DNA of 64,000 nucleotides, taken from assembly GCF_006345825.1 (NCBI RefSeq), contig NZ_VCIX01000092.1, positions 1,984,001-2,048,000 on the forward strand, read 5' to 3'. This DNA is from Paenibacillus paridis. GTDB lineage: Bacteria; Bacillota; Bacilli; Paenibacillales; Paenibacillaceae. Within the stretch, counting starts at the first letter, position 1. Every line of letters begins with the position of its first letter. A program made the translations under genes and the position numbers. This document shows positions 8,816 to 16,841 of this stretch, piece after piece. The notes under the pieces are model-generated. The model was given only the letters and a program-made list of their open reading frames with translations, made no database searches and was not told the DNA's origin.

Positions 8816-9685
8816 ATGTCCTTGTTAACAAAAACCGGCGTTTCCAGCTTACAGCTATGTTTCTACGGTGCCGGTTCGATGGCCGAGGCCATCGTCAGAG
8901 GCCTAACCAACGAGAAGCTGGTTGCACCGGAACGTATCTCCATGTTGAATCGTCAAAATAAAGAACGGCTGAACGAACTTAATGAGCGTTACGGCGTTCA
9001 AACGATCGTTCAAGGCTCAAGCAATGAAGACTACTTGCGCGGCGCGGATATCGTCTTTCTGATGATGAAGCCAAAGGATGCCGCTGAAGCGATTGCTGCG
9101 ATTAAGCCGCTCGTTTCACCCAAGCAGCTCTTTATCTCGGTTATCGCCGGGCTTTCCATCAGCGCAATCGAAAAATTGCTGGGCGGTGAAGCATCCGTCG
9201 TTCGTGCTATGCCGAACACTTCCAGTACAATTGGCCTTGGTGCGACCGGAATTAGCTATTCTCCTTCAGTCACGCCTCAGCAGCGAACATTAACGGAAGC
9301 CATCTTCAGCTCTGTCGGAATCAACGCCATTGTTGACGAATCGCTGCAGCAAGCCATCACGGGAGTATCGGGCAGCGGCCCTGCTTACGTTTATTATTTT
9401 ATGGAATCCATGATTGCATCCGCAGTCGAGCTCGGCTTAACGCAAACGGCCGCCAAGGAGCTAGTTGTCCAGACGGTGCTCGGAGCAGCGGAAATGGTAC
9501 GCAATACGGGTGAGGAACCCGCTGAGCTTCGCCGCAAGGTTACCTCTCCGAACGGGACTACACAGGCTGCCATTGAACTGATGGATGAGAATCGCTTCAC
9601 GGAAACAATCAGTAAAGCTGTGCATCGCTCCGCGGAACGCGCGGGAGAGCTGGGCGCTGCTATCGAAAGGAGCATCACAGAATGA
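8816..9685 (+). CDS. proC: Pyrroline-5-carboxylate reductase
   Basis: Final step of proline synthesis, P5C to proline with NAD(P)H. The Rossmann motif is FYGAGSMAEAIVRG near the N-terminus. The C-terminal dimer domain carries GVSGSGPAYVYYFMESM and the VTSPNGTTQAAI signature. At 289 aa it is slightly longer than most because of about 13 extra N-terminal residues. A GGGAGGA site precedes the start. Its TGA overlaps the ATG of mtnW by four bases, so proline and methionine-salvage genes are translationally coupled here. Confidence 0.96.
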   Translation: MSLLTKTGVSSLQLCFYGAGSMAEAIVRGLTNEKLVAPERISMLNRQNKERLNELNERYGVQTIVQGSSNEDYLRGADIVFLMMKPKDAAEAIAAIKPLVSPKQLFISVIAGLSISAIEKLLGGEASVVRAMPNTSSTIGLGATGISYSPSVTPQQRTLTEAIFSSVGINAIVDESLQQAITGVSGSGPAYVYYFMESMIASAVELGLTQTAAKELVVQTVLGAAEMVRNTGEEPAELRRKVTSPNGTTQAAIELMDENRFTETISKAVHRSAERAGELGAAIERSITE

Positions 9686-10911
9686 ATGCTGTATGTATCG
9701 CAACATATCGTTCGTATGACGACAAAGCAGATTTTAACAAAAAAGCATTGTCCATTGCTGTCGGCTTGACGGTCGGCAGTTGGACGGAACTCCCCGAAGC
9801 GCAAAAAGCGGAGATGGAGAAGCATCTTGGAAAAGTATTGTCCGTGCATGTGCACGAGCCCGTGGATGCAGCTCCGGGCGAGCGATTCGCTGACATACGC
9901 ATTGCTTATCCGGACATTAACTTCAGCCGCGACCTGCCTGCCCTACTCGTTACTGTGTTTGGGAAGCTCTCAATGGATGGCAAGATCAAGCTCCTTGATC
10001 TAGATGTATCTAAAGAATTTGCTTCCGCTTTCCCTGGCCCGAAATTCGGGCTTCAGGGCGTTCGTGACCTTCTTGGCGTTCAAGACCGCCCATTGCTCAT
10101 GAGCATTTTCAAATCCGTGGTTGGCTATGATTTAGCCAATTTGCAAGACCAATTTTATAAACAAGCGCTTGGCGGGGTAGATCTGATTAAGGACGATGAA
10201 ATTCTGTTTGAAAATCCGCTTACGCCGCTTGAGAAACGTGTAGAAGCTTGCATGTCGGCAGCAAAGCGGGCGGAAATTGAAACCGGCCAAAAGCTGCTGT
10301 ATGCGGTGAATCTGACAGGACCTACCTCACAGCTTGCCACGAATGCGCGCAAAGCCATTGATGCCGGCGCTAACGCGCTGCTCTTCAACGTGCTAGCCTA
10401 TGGCTTTGATGTGCTTCACGAGCTTAGCAGCGACAAAACAATTAACGTACCGATCGCTGCCCATCCTGCGATGGCTGGGGCGATGTATCCCTCCCCCCAT
10501 TACGGAATCAGCGCCTCCCTTCTGCTTGGCAAGCTTATGCGGCTAGCCGGAGCCGATCTCGTTCTGTTCCCGTCGCCGTATGGCTCGGTCGTCATGCCTA
10601 AAGAGGAAAACCTCGCGGTTAAGGATGCGCTGCTCGAGCCGCTGCACGGTCTCAGATCCAGCTTTCCTGTACCGTCCGCAGGCATACATCCCGGTCTTGT
10701 GCCGCTAATCTTAAAAGATTTCGGTACTGACGTTGTCGTTAATGCTGGCGGCGGTATCCATGGCCATCCGATGGGAACCGCAGCAGGCGGACAAGCTTTC
10801 CGCCAAGCCATTACAGCTACCTTAAATGGAGTACCGCTCCGAAATGCAGCTGATCAAGCAGGCAACGAGGCGCTGCATGCAGCCATTCAAGCATGGGGGA
10901 TAAAAGAATAA
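9682..10911 (+). CDS. mtnW: 2,3-diketo-5-methylthiopentyl-1-phosphate enolase (RuBisCO-like protein)
   Basis: A RuBisCO-like protein (form IV, YkrW type) of 409 aa that enolises 2,3-diketo-5-methylthiopentyl-1-phosphate in methionine salvage. The carbamylated-lysine/metal site is intact as K170, D172 and E173 in GGVDLIKDDE, and the C-terminal VVNAGGGIHGHPMGTAAGGQAFRQA phosphate loop is present. The N-terminal domain (1-130) has low resemblance to true RuBisCO, as expected. It starts inside the proC stop (ATGA overlap) with AAAGGAG upstream, so it belongs to the proline T-box transcript. Confidence 0.95.
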   Translation: MNAVCIATYRSYDDKADFNKKALSIAVGLTVGSWTELPEAQKAEMEKHLGKVLSVHVHEPVDAAPGERFADIRIAYPDINFSRDLPALLVTVFGKLSMDGKIKLLDLDVSKEFASAFPGPKFGLQGVRDLLGVQDRPLLMSIFKSVVGYDLANLQDQFYKQALGGVDLIKDDEILFENPLTPLEKRVEACMSAAKRAEIETGQKLLYAVNLTGPTSQLATNARKAIDAGANALLFNVLAYGFDVLHELSSDKTINVPIAAHPAMAGAMYPSPHYGISASLLLGKLMRLAGADLVLFPSPYGSVVMPKEENLAVKDALLEPLHGLRSSFPVPSAGIHPGLVPLILKDFGTDVVVNAGGGIHGHPMGTAAGGQAFRQAITATLNGVPLRNAADQAGNEALHAAIQAWGIKE

Positions 10912-11591
10912 TGACTGATAACCAGACAGCTAAGAAACGCATCGTGTTTTGTGATTTTGATGGAACAATTACCGTTAATGACAACATTATTGCAATTATC
11001 AAGCACTTTAATCCGGATGGCTGGGAGAAAATTGCCGAGCAAACCATCGCTCAGGAGCTTACCATCAAGGATGGCGTAGGACAATTATTTCGCCTGCTAC
11101 CATCATCCATGCAAAAGGAAGTTATCGCGTTCAGCATTTCGAATGCTCGCATCCGCGACGGGTTTGCCGAATTTCTTGCTTACTGTAAAGAGCAGCAGAT
11201 TGACTTTTATGTGACGAGCGGTGGAATCGACTTTTTCGTATATCCGATTCTTGAAGCTTTTAACATTCCGAAAGACCATATCTACTGCAACAGCAGCGAT
11301 TTCAGCGGTGAACGCATTGAAATCTTGTGGCCGAATCCTTGCGATGAGCAATGCAGCAACGATTGCGGCATGTGCAAAACAACGATTATGCGCCGCTTTC
11401 CTGCGGACCAATACGAGCGTATTATTATCGGGGACAGCGTGACCGATTTCGAAGGGGCAAAGCTTGCTGATGTGGTCTACTCGCGCTCTCATTTGACAGT
11501 GAAGTGCAAGGAGCTAGGGTTGCCCCATTACGAATATGAAACCTTCCATGAAATTATCCAAAGCATGAATACAGAAAGGAAGTCAGTATAA
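10911..11591 (+). CDS. mtnX: 2-hydroxy-3-keto-5-methylthiopentenyl-1-phosphate phosphatase
   Basis: HAD-superfamily phosphatase acting directly after MtnW in methionine salvage. The nucleophile motif is FCDFDGT near residue 15, and IIGDSVTDFEGAKLAD supplies the C-terminal Mg-binding aspartates. Four clustered cysteines (CDEQCSNDCGMCK) sit in the cap region. The open frame begins at 10893, but the ATG at 10911 overlaps the mtnW stop by one base (TAATG) and has GGGGGA upstream, giving 226 aa, near the B. subtilis length. It is the fifth gene of the proBAC-mtnWXB operon. Confidence 0.93.
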   Translation: MTDNQTAKKRIVFCDFDGTITVNDNIIAIIKHFNPDGWEKIAEQTIAQELTIKDGVGQLFRLLPSSMQKEVIAFSISNARIRDGFAEFLAYCKEQQIDFYVTSGGIDFFVYPILEAFNIPKDHIYCNSSDFSGERIEILWPNPCDEQCSNDCGMCKTTIMRRFPADQYERIIIGDSVTDFEGAKLADVVYSRSHLTVKCKELGLPHYEYETFHEIIQSMNTERKSV

Positions 11592-12244
11592 TGAGCTTTC
11601 AACAAATTGCATTAGAAGATAAACAGCGCGCTCTCTCCGAGCTGCGCGAAGTGAAAGAACTGTTTGCCTCCCGCGGATGGTTCCCAGGCACGAGCGGAAA
11701 TCTATCCGTTCGCGTAGGTGACTTCAGAGCGGATGATTTCCAATTTGCTGTCACCGCAAGCGGCAAGGACAAAACCATTCATACGCCAGAGGATTATTTA
11801 TTTGTGGATCAGGATGGCAAACCTTGTGAAACCACTCGTCTCAAACCATCCGCCGAAACCCTTATTCATTGCGAAATCTATAAGCTTACTGGCGCCGGTG
11901 CCATTTTCCACATCCATTCAGTCTACAACAGCGTCATTTCGGAATATTTCTGGGACCGCAAATCCGTCCCGGTCGACGGCGTTGAGCTGATCAAAGGGTT
12001 CAATATTTGGGATGAGGAAGCGCATATCGAAATTCCGATCGTTTCTAATTTCGCGCACATCCCTTCTATTGTTCCCGAAGTAACCGAGCGCATTGTGCAA
12101 AACATCCCGGGAATTCTGCTGCGCAAGCACGGAATCTATGCTTGGGGAGCAAACGCATTTGAAGCGAAGCGCCATTTGGAAGCCTTTGAATTTATATTCG
12201 AATACGTATACCGTCTAGAATTGCTTCAACGCGGAAATCGCTAA
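11591..12244 (+). CDS. mtnB: Methylthioribulose-1-phosphate dehydratase
   Basis: Class II aldolase-fold, zinc-dependent dehydratase of 217 aa. Zinc ligands are visible in FHIHSVYNS and LLRKHGIYAWG. GTSGNLSVRV marks the substrate phosphate site. It makes the diketone that MtnW uses, so mtnW, mtnX and mtnB cover three consecutive steps. Its ATG overlaps the mtnX stop by one base, with AAAGGAAG upstream. It is the last gene before a strong terminator. mtnA, mtnK and mtnD are not in the window. Confidence 0.94.
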   Translation: MSFQQIALEDKQRALSELREVKELFASRGWFPGTSGNLSVRVGDFRADDFQFAVTASGKDKTIHTPEDYLFVDQDGKPCETTRLKPSAETLIHCEIYKLTGAGAIFHIHSVYNSVISEYFWDRKSVPVDGVELIKGFNIWDEEAHIEIPIVSNFAHIPSIVPEVTERIVQNIPGILLRKHGIYAWGANAFEAKRHLEAFEFIFEYVYRLELLQRGNR

Positions 12245-12264
12245 GGATTGAGTTAAACCATAAG

Positions 12265-12305
12265 AAAAGGCGACCTGCAGCATTGCTGTACGGTCGCCTT
12301 TTTTT
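12265..12305 (+). terminator. Terminator of the proBAC-mtnWXB operon
   Basis: AAAGGCGACC pairs with GGTCGCCTTT, with a further CAGC/GCTG helix inside the loop. A T run follows. It lies 21 bp after mtnB. Confidence 0.9.
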
Positions 12306-12468
12306 ATACTCCAGCAGCCCATTATGCTTTCACATCAGCTGGATTGGGCTACGACACCATCAAGAATCGCGGAATATACCTTACTGTTAACTGGACAAAA
12401 TTAAACCAATCGATCTCAGCAAGCACCGTTTGCGAAATTAACTACGGTTAAGCTGAGCAGTGTACGGA

Positions 12469-12499
12469 TTGACATTAACGCTACGGCAATGTTCATAAT
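12469..12499 (+). promoter_or_regulatory. MerR-type promoter with a 19-bp spacer
   Basis: A perfect -35 (TTGACA, 12469-12474) and a CATAAT -10 (12494-12499) are separated by 19 bp, two more than optimal. This elongated spacer is the hallmark of MerR-controlled promoters. An inverted repeat ACATT-N11-AATGT (12472-12476 with 12488-12492) sits across the spacer as an operator. The gene it drives encodes a MerR-type protein, so it is probably autoregulated. Confidence 0.65.
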
Positions 12500-12519
12500 G
12501 ATTGGAGGAGGTGAAGACG

Positions 12520-13539
12520 ATGAAGGTTCATGAGGCAGCAAAAGCGCTTGGGGTTACCCCTCGCACGCTGCGTTTTTATGAGGAGAAAGGATTGATTACT
12601 CCTTACAAGGCGCTCGAAAACCGATATCGCGACTATTCAGACGCTGATCTTATTCAGTTACGCTGGATCATTTCGCTTAGAGAGCTTGGACTTCCCCTTT
12701 CGTCCATTCAGGATGCTTTATCCGCTGTCCATCTACCGGATGCGTTCCTTCGTAAAGTGGAAGCGGCACGCACGCACTTATATGAATCTTGGATTACGGC
12801 GACAAAAGCGCTGCAAGCCTTGGATGAAACCATCTCCGTATGGCAAAAAAACGGCAACATCAACCTGCACCAATTGGAGAGTGCCGCTGAGGAGATGAAG
12901 AAAAACCGATTGCTGCGGGCTTCATGGAGCGATCTATGGAACTACGACGATATCGCGCTGCAGCACGGTTACCAAGCTCCGCTTATTACGCTGGATGGAA
13001 TCATATCCGAAGAACACTATCATTTAACGCTTCACAAAACGATGGAATGGCTGGACCCGCTTCATGATGAAATTGGCTTGGAGCTTGGCGCAGGCAGCGG
13101 GAATTTATCGGAGCTGGTCACGAATGCAGGCGCAAAGCTGACGGTCGTTGAACAATCCGCCGAAATGCTGTCCTTAATCAGGGACAGGCTGCCGGATATC
13201 GATGCCAAGCAAGGCAACCTGCTTTCGCTCCCTCTGGCCGCTCAAAGTTATTCTTTTATCGTTTGCACCTTTGCCATGCATCATTTGACTGCTTCCCAGC
13301 AGCTGCTCGCACTGGCTGAAATGGACCGGGTATTGCTGAGCGGTGGACGTATTGTCATTTCTGGGCTAATGAACCCTTTTGAAGAGGAACTAGAAGCAGA
13401 TCACTACGTGGAACAGCAGATGAATTGGTGCCCTTCCTCTGCTTTCGAATTGACTGAATGGCTAACAGTAAAAGGCTATTCTACCGTATCGGACCCATTA
13501 GGTATCCCTATCGGGCTTCTGTATGCTTGTAAACCCTAA
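12520..13539 (+). CDS. MerR regulator fused to a SAM-dependent methyltransferase
   Basis: A 339-aa protein with two parts. Residues 1-70 form a MerR winged helix-turn-helix (VHEAAKALGVTPRTLRFYEEKGL). A coiled linker (about 75-130) follows, as in MerR dimers. Residues about 165-335 form a class I methyltransferase with motif I as ELGAGSG (188-194). The methyltransferase may act as the ligand-sensing part or modify a small molecule. The start at 12520 is chosen for its AGGAGGTG site. The promoter has the 19-bp spacer of MerR-controlled genes. Substrate and targets are unknown. Confidence 0.85.
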   Translation: MKVHEAAKALGVTPRTLRFYEEKGLITPYKALENRYRDYSDADLIQLRWIISLRELGLPLSSIQDALSAVHLPDAFLRKVEAARTHLYESWITATKALQALDETISVWQKNGNINLHQLESAAEEMKKNRLLRASWSDLWNYDDIALQHGYQAPLITLDGIISEEHYHLTLHKTMEWLDPLHDEIGLELGAGSGNLSELVTNAGAKLTVVEQSAEMLSLIRDRLPDIDAKQGNLLSLPLAAQSYSFIVCTFAMHHLTASQQLLALAEMDRVLLSGGRIVISGLMNPFEEELEADHYVEQQMNWCPSSAFELTEWLTVKGYSTVSDPLGIPIGLLYACKP

Positions 13540-13634
13540 TATTCGTTAGCAGAATTGAGTCAACCTTAGCCTGCTGCGTCAAATTCCTGCCTATGTGGTA
13601 AGAAGGAGAAACGTTTGACAGGAGGGAACTCAAA

Positions 13635-14174
13635 ATGCCAACATTGTCGAAATCCAATCTAAAGGAACTGAAAGAACTGTTGAATGAGGAGAAGAAGGAA
13701 CTCACCTTACATTTTGAACAAAGTCAAGATTCGAATGAGGGGCTTGTGGATTCTCTCAAAAATGCGACCAGCGAGTTGTCCGCTTATGATAATCATCCAG
13801 CTGATCTCGGCACCGAGACCTTTGAGAAAAGCCGGGACATGGTCATTGATGAGACGCTTGGCGAGAGGCTTGATGAAGTAAACGATGCCCTTGATCGTAT
13901 ACAAACCGATGCTTATGGCAAGTGCGCAAATTGTGGAGAAGAAATTCCATTTGAGCGTCTCCAGGCACTTCCAACGGCAACATGCTGCATAGAGCATGCC
14001 AATGATTCTCCGTTGACAGATGACAGGCCTATAGAGGAACAGGTGATGACGCCGCCTCCTGCCGGAGCTGGCAGAAACCGACAGGAGAATGCCGGACATT
14101 TTGACGAAGCCGATGCATGGCGCTCGGTTGAGGGCTTCGGCAACGCAAGCGGCACTGTAAAACCCGATGCCTAA
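13635..14174 (+). CDS. TraR/DksA-family zinc finger protein, YteA type
   Basis: A 179-aa protein with an N-terminal charged helical region (1-90, rich in Lys/Glu) and a DksA-type zinc finger. The finger reads CANC followed by TCCIEH about 17 residues later, so the last ligand is probably His as in YteA-like Bacillales proteins. Similar proteins bind RNA polymerase or are sporulation-associated. The C-terminus (PPPAGAGRNRQENAGHFDEAD) is low in structure. A GGAGGG site precedes the ATG. The stop codon lies inside the terminator hairpin. Confidence 0.82.
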   Translation: MPTLSKSNLKELKELLNEEKKELTLHFEQSQDSNEGLVDSLKNATSELSAYDNHPADLGTETFEKSRDMVIDETLGERLDEVNDALDRIQTDAYGKCANCGEEIPFERLQALPTATCCIEHANDSPLTDDRPIEEQVMTPPPAGAGRNRQENAGHFDEADAWRSVEGFGNASGTVKPDA

Positions 14175-14191
14175 CAGTATCGGGTTCTTTC
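14161..14191 (+). terminator. Terminator overlapping the DksA-like gene stop
   Basis: AACCCGAT pairs with ATCGGGTT (14161-14168 with 14179-14186), followed by a T-rich run. The gene's stop codon is in the loop. Confidence 0.75.
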
Positions 14192-14215
14192 TTTCGCCTT
14201 ATTCCTCAGTCAAAT

Positions 14216-15094
14216 TTATTGACGGCTGTCTTCAGTAGCCCAATGCGTAGGCCTGGCAAGATACGTCGGCAGCTTCGTTTGGTCGTCTCCCTTGGCGGAA
14301 TTCAACTGGGCTTGTGTAAGAAAAATACTTTCTGACAGGTCAGCTCCACTAAGATCGGCGTCCCGAAAATCAGCGCCAATGAGATCGGCTGCTCTCAGAT
14401 CGGCTCCTCTAAGATCAGCCGCAATTAAATAAGCCCCTCTCAAGTTCGAGCTTCTAAGATCGGAACCCTTTAACTTCGCACCAATGAGGTCAGCTCCTCG
14501 ACCAAAGCTCCTCTGGCGGCCTTTTCCTTTGCTTGGTTTCTGTTTGCGCTGTGCCTCTGTTCGAACAAACTCGCTGGTTTGAAGCAGCAGCACATTCACA
14601 TCTGCCCTATGTTTGACAATGTCTACTTTCATGAATGATTCAGGATCCAAATTAGTCAAATGTTCTGTCTCTTCCAGCGCAAGCTGAAGTTCGCTATGGA
14701 TGGATTGTGTTTCCGGCATCGCTAGTGCTTCGCTTAAGTACCATAGCAGCTCTTGAAGCTGCTTCATGATCCGGAACACTTCAAACATGGGAGCCGCAGA
14801 TTCCGGAACTCTTCTCCAGTCTTGTCCCTTATAGGTAAACTGAGATACCTTCTGTCCAGCGCCGAAGCAGTCATAGACAGTACAGCCTTTGAAACCTAGT
14901 TGCCTGAGGTTCATATGAACTCCGCAACGAAAGTTTGCTTGCAAATTGCTGCAAGGCTGACCAGCGTCTTTGTTGATCGCAAAATCGGCAGAAGCTGCAA
15001 AAGGCAAAGCCGCGCAGCAAAGACCAAAACAATTTTCACAATCCGCCTTCAGGCTCTCGCTTTTGTTATGAAACGACTCTACATGAATGCTCAT
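14216..15094 (-). CDS. Pentapeptide-repeat protein with Cys-rich N-terminal domain
   Basis: A 292-aa protein. The N-terminal 75 residues hold nine cysteines (DCENCFGLCC, QPCSN, FRCGVH, KGCTVYDC), a pattern suited to a metal or Fe-S site. A middle helical part (about 85-190) follows. The C-terminal third is a run of A(D/N)LXX pentapeptide repeats (about 205-265), which fold as a right-handed quadrilateral beta-helix. Pentapeptide proteins of other families shield DNA gyrase, but no such role can be assumed here. The gene is monocistronic, behind AAGGA, and convergent with the DksA-like gene. Confidence 0.85.
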   Translation of the reverse strand: MSIHVESFHNKSESLKADCENCFGLCCAALPFAASADFAINKDAGQPCSNLQANFRCGVHMNLRQLGFKGCTVYDCFGAGQKVSQFTYKGQDWRRVPESAAPMFEVFRIMKQLQELLWYLSEALAMPETQSIHSELQLALEETEHLTNLDPESFMKVDIVKHRADVNVLLLQTSEFVRTEAQRKQKPSKGKGRQRSFGRGADLIGAKLKGSDLRSSNLRGAYLIAADLRGADLRAADLIGADFRDADLSGADLSESIFLTQAQLNSAKGDDQTKLPTYLARPTHWATEDSRQ

Positions 15095-15217
15095 CGTTTG
15101 AATTCCTTCTTTCTATACTTGAAGCTGTAATTGGGTTCAATCACACCATTGTATCATTTCAAAATAAGACAGCGATTGGATGAAATGGCTTTAATTAAAC
15201 TTTACCAGTTTGCTTCC

Positions 15218-15955
15218 CTATCCCGTTTTTTTCGCTGCAATCATCAGAAACATTGGTCTGCGGAGTTCATCCCGCATGACCGGGCTGTTCGCCAGCATTT
15301 CTTGCGTTGGCTTAGGCTCGGAAAGCTTCTTGATGCTAAAGCCAGCTTCGATAAGTACATTCATATAATGGGCTACGGTGCGATGGTATTTGACCACATC
15401 GTTTTCCAAAAATCTGGCCACGCGTGAGCCTTCCAGATAATAGTTATCTACAGGCCAATGCAGCTTTTCGCCTAATTGTCCGTAGTGCCAATCCTGCGCA
15501 GCAACCGATGTAAACACGGGATGCTCCACTGAAAGCACGAAACTCCCACCAACGGTTAAGCTATGGTGAATCTTCTGGCAGATCAAGTCGAACCGTTCAA
15601 TATAGTGCAGGGCAAGTGAACTAATAACAACATCAAATTGCTCGGAGGCAAATGCAATATCTTCGATTGCAAGCTGCACATATTGAATATGGGGATCATC
15701 CGTCATCGAACGGGCGCGTTCAAGCATTTTTTCCGAGAGGTCTACGCCAACTACGGATTGCGCTTGCTGCTCCCGGGCATACCGGCAATGCCAGCCAAAC
15801 CCGCAGCCAAGATCAAGCACACGTTTGCCATGCAAATCCGGAAGCATTGGCCGTAAAGACTCCCATTCCCCGGCGGCGTTCAATCCTCCGACCGAACGGG
15901 CCATTTGGCTATATTTTTCGAAAAAGTCGGTATCGTCATATTTGTTCTGTTTCAT
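15218..15955 (-). CDS. Class I SAM-dependent methyltransferase
   Basis: A 245-aa cytosolic methyltransferase. Motif I is VLDLGCGFGWHC, with the acidic VGVDLS strand after it and VVISSLALHYI as motif IV. The order and the YDDTDFFEKYSQMARS N-terminus resemble small-molecule methyltransferases of the UbiE/Methyltransf_11 type. The frame extends to 15985, but the ATG at 15955 has a GGAGG site and the better N-terminus. It stands alone; neighbours give no clue to the substrate. Confidence 0.87.
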   Translation of the reverse strand: MKQNKYDDTDFFEKYSQMARSVGGLNAAGEWESLRPMLPDLHGKRVLDLGCGFGWHCRYAREQQAQSVVGVDLSEKMLERARSMTDDPHIQYVQLAIEDIAFASEQFDVVISSLALHYIERFDLICQKIHHSLTVGGSFVLSVEHPVFTSVAAQDWHYGQLGEKLHWPVDNYYLEGSRVARFLENDVVKYHRTVAHYMNVLIEAGFSIKKLSEPKPTQEMLANSPVMRDELRRPMFLMIAAKKTG

Positions 15956-16103
15956 ATCGTTGGAACCTCCATCTTTCCTATTCATACTTTATATTGATAA
16001 GTCCATCTCTGATTCGAATTTGCAATACATATTATAATATGAAATGAGTACGGTTTCAAAGAATATGTTCCGAATAGAAACTTCTAATCCTATGAAAGTG
16101 AAC

Positions 16104-16139
16104 AGAAAAAAGAGGCTAAGCACGATGGCTTAGCCTCTT
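16104..16139 (-). terminator. Terminator after dnaD
   Basis: AAGAGGCTAAGC pairs with GCTTAGCCTCTT (12 bp), followed by a T run on the minus strand. The dnaD stop codon falls inside the right arm. Confidence 0.9.
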
Positions 16140-16810
16140 CCTCCCCTAAACTTCTGCGCGTGTGCACGGGCTTCTTCCGCATTGGTCACTCGGTTGCGGC
16201 TCCACTCGATCAGAATTCGGTCAATATAGCGCAGGCTTAGCTTACCTGCAAATACGGCTTCTTTAAGGGCAAATCGGATAATTTCATCCGTATAGCGATC
16301 ATGATCCAACCAGCCGGAGATCGTTTCACATTCAATCGGCGAAAGCAATCGTCCGAACTCCTGCTCGAAAACACTGAATAGATCCGAAGGAGACGCCGCC
16401 TGCGGCTTCAGCGGTTGACGCTCTGCCTTCCTCGTCTCTCGCTTCTGCTCCGAGGTTAATGCTGCTGCCTTGAGCAGCCATCCGGTCCAGTTGTAACGCT
16501 CAGACTGCATTCCTGTAGCATTATCTATATACTCGTCGATCGTCAGGAAATCTTCCTTCATCAACCGCCCGAGCGATTGGCCAACTTCGCGAACGGTCTG
16601 TCCCATCCGATCGGCCAGCTCCTCGGGCGTTGGGAAATCGTTCATATCCGCTTCCGTGTACACCATGATTTGCAGCAGAAGCATCGCTTCCGTGTCTGAT
16701 AAACCAAGCTGGTGGTAGGTGCGAAGCAGCATGGCTGACACGTACACGCCGCCCTCTTGCAAGGCAGCGGCCATACCATGGGAATACGCCTTCCATATTT
16801 CGTTGTTCAA
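16130..16810 (-). CDS. dnaD: DnaD replication initiation protein
   Basis: DnaD remodels origin DNA together with DnaB and DnaI when Firmicutes initiate or restart replication. The 226-aa protein has an N-terminal winged-helix DDBH1 domain (1-100: LGLSDTEAMLLLQIMVY, PTPEELADRMGQ) and a C-terminal DDBH2 domain (about 140-215) ending in the YxxxI-like DRILIEWSRNRV helix. Two TTG codons fit the AGGAGG site; the one at 16810 is spaced 9 bp and is preferred over 16816. In B. subtilis nth follows dnaD, but here a terminator does. It lies downstream of ackA. Confidence 0.92.
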   Translation of the reverse strand: MNNEIWKAYSHGMAAALQEGGVYVSAMLLRTYHQLGLSDTEAMLLLQIMVYTEADMNDFPTPEELADRMGQTVREVGQSLGRLMKEDFLTIDEYIDNATGMQSERYNWTGWLLKAAALTSEQKRETRKAERQPLKPQAASPSDLFSVFEQEFGRLLSPIECETISGWLDHDRYTDEIIRFALKEAVFAGKLSLRYIDRILIEWSRNRVTNAEEARAHAQKFRGGRG

Positions 16811-16841
16811 TACCAACTGCCTCCTAAAAGGTTAAACCACT

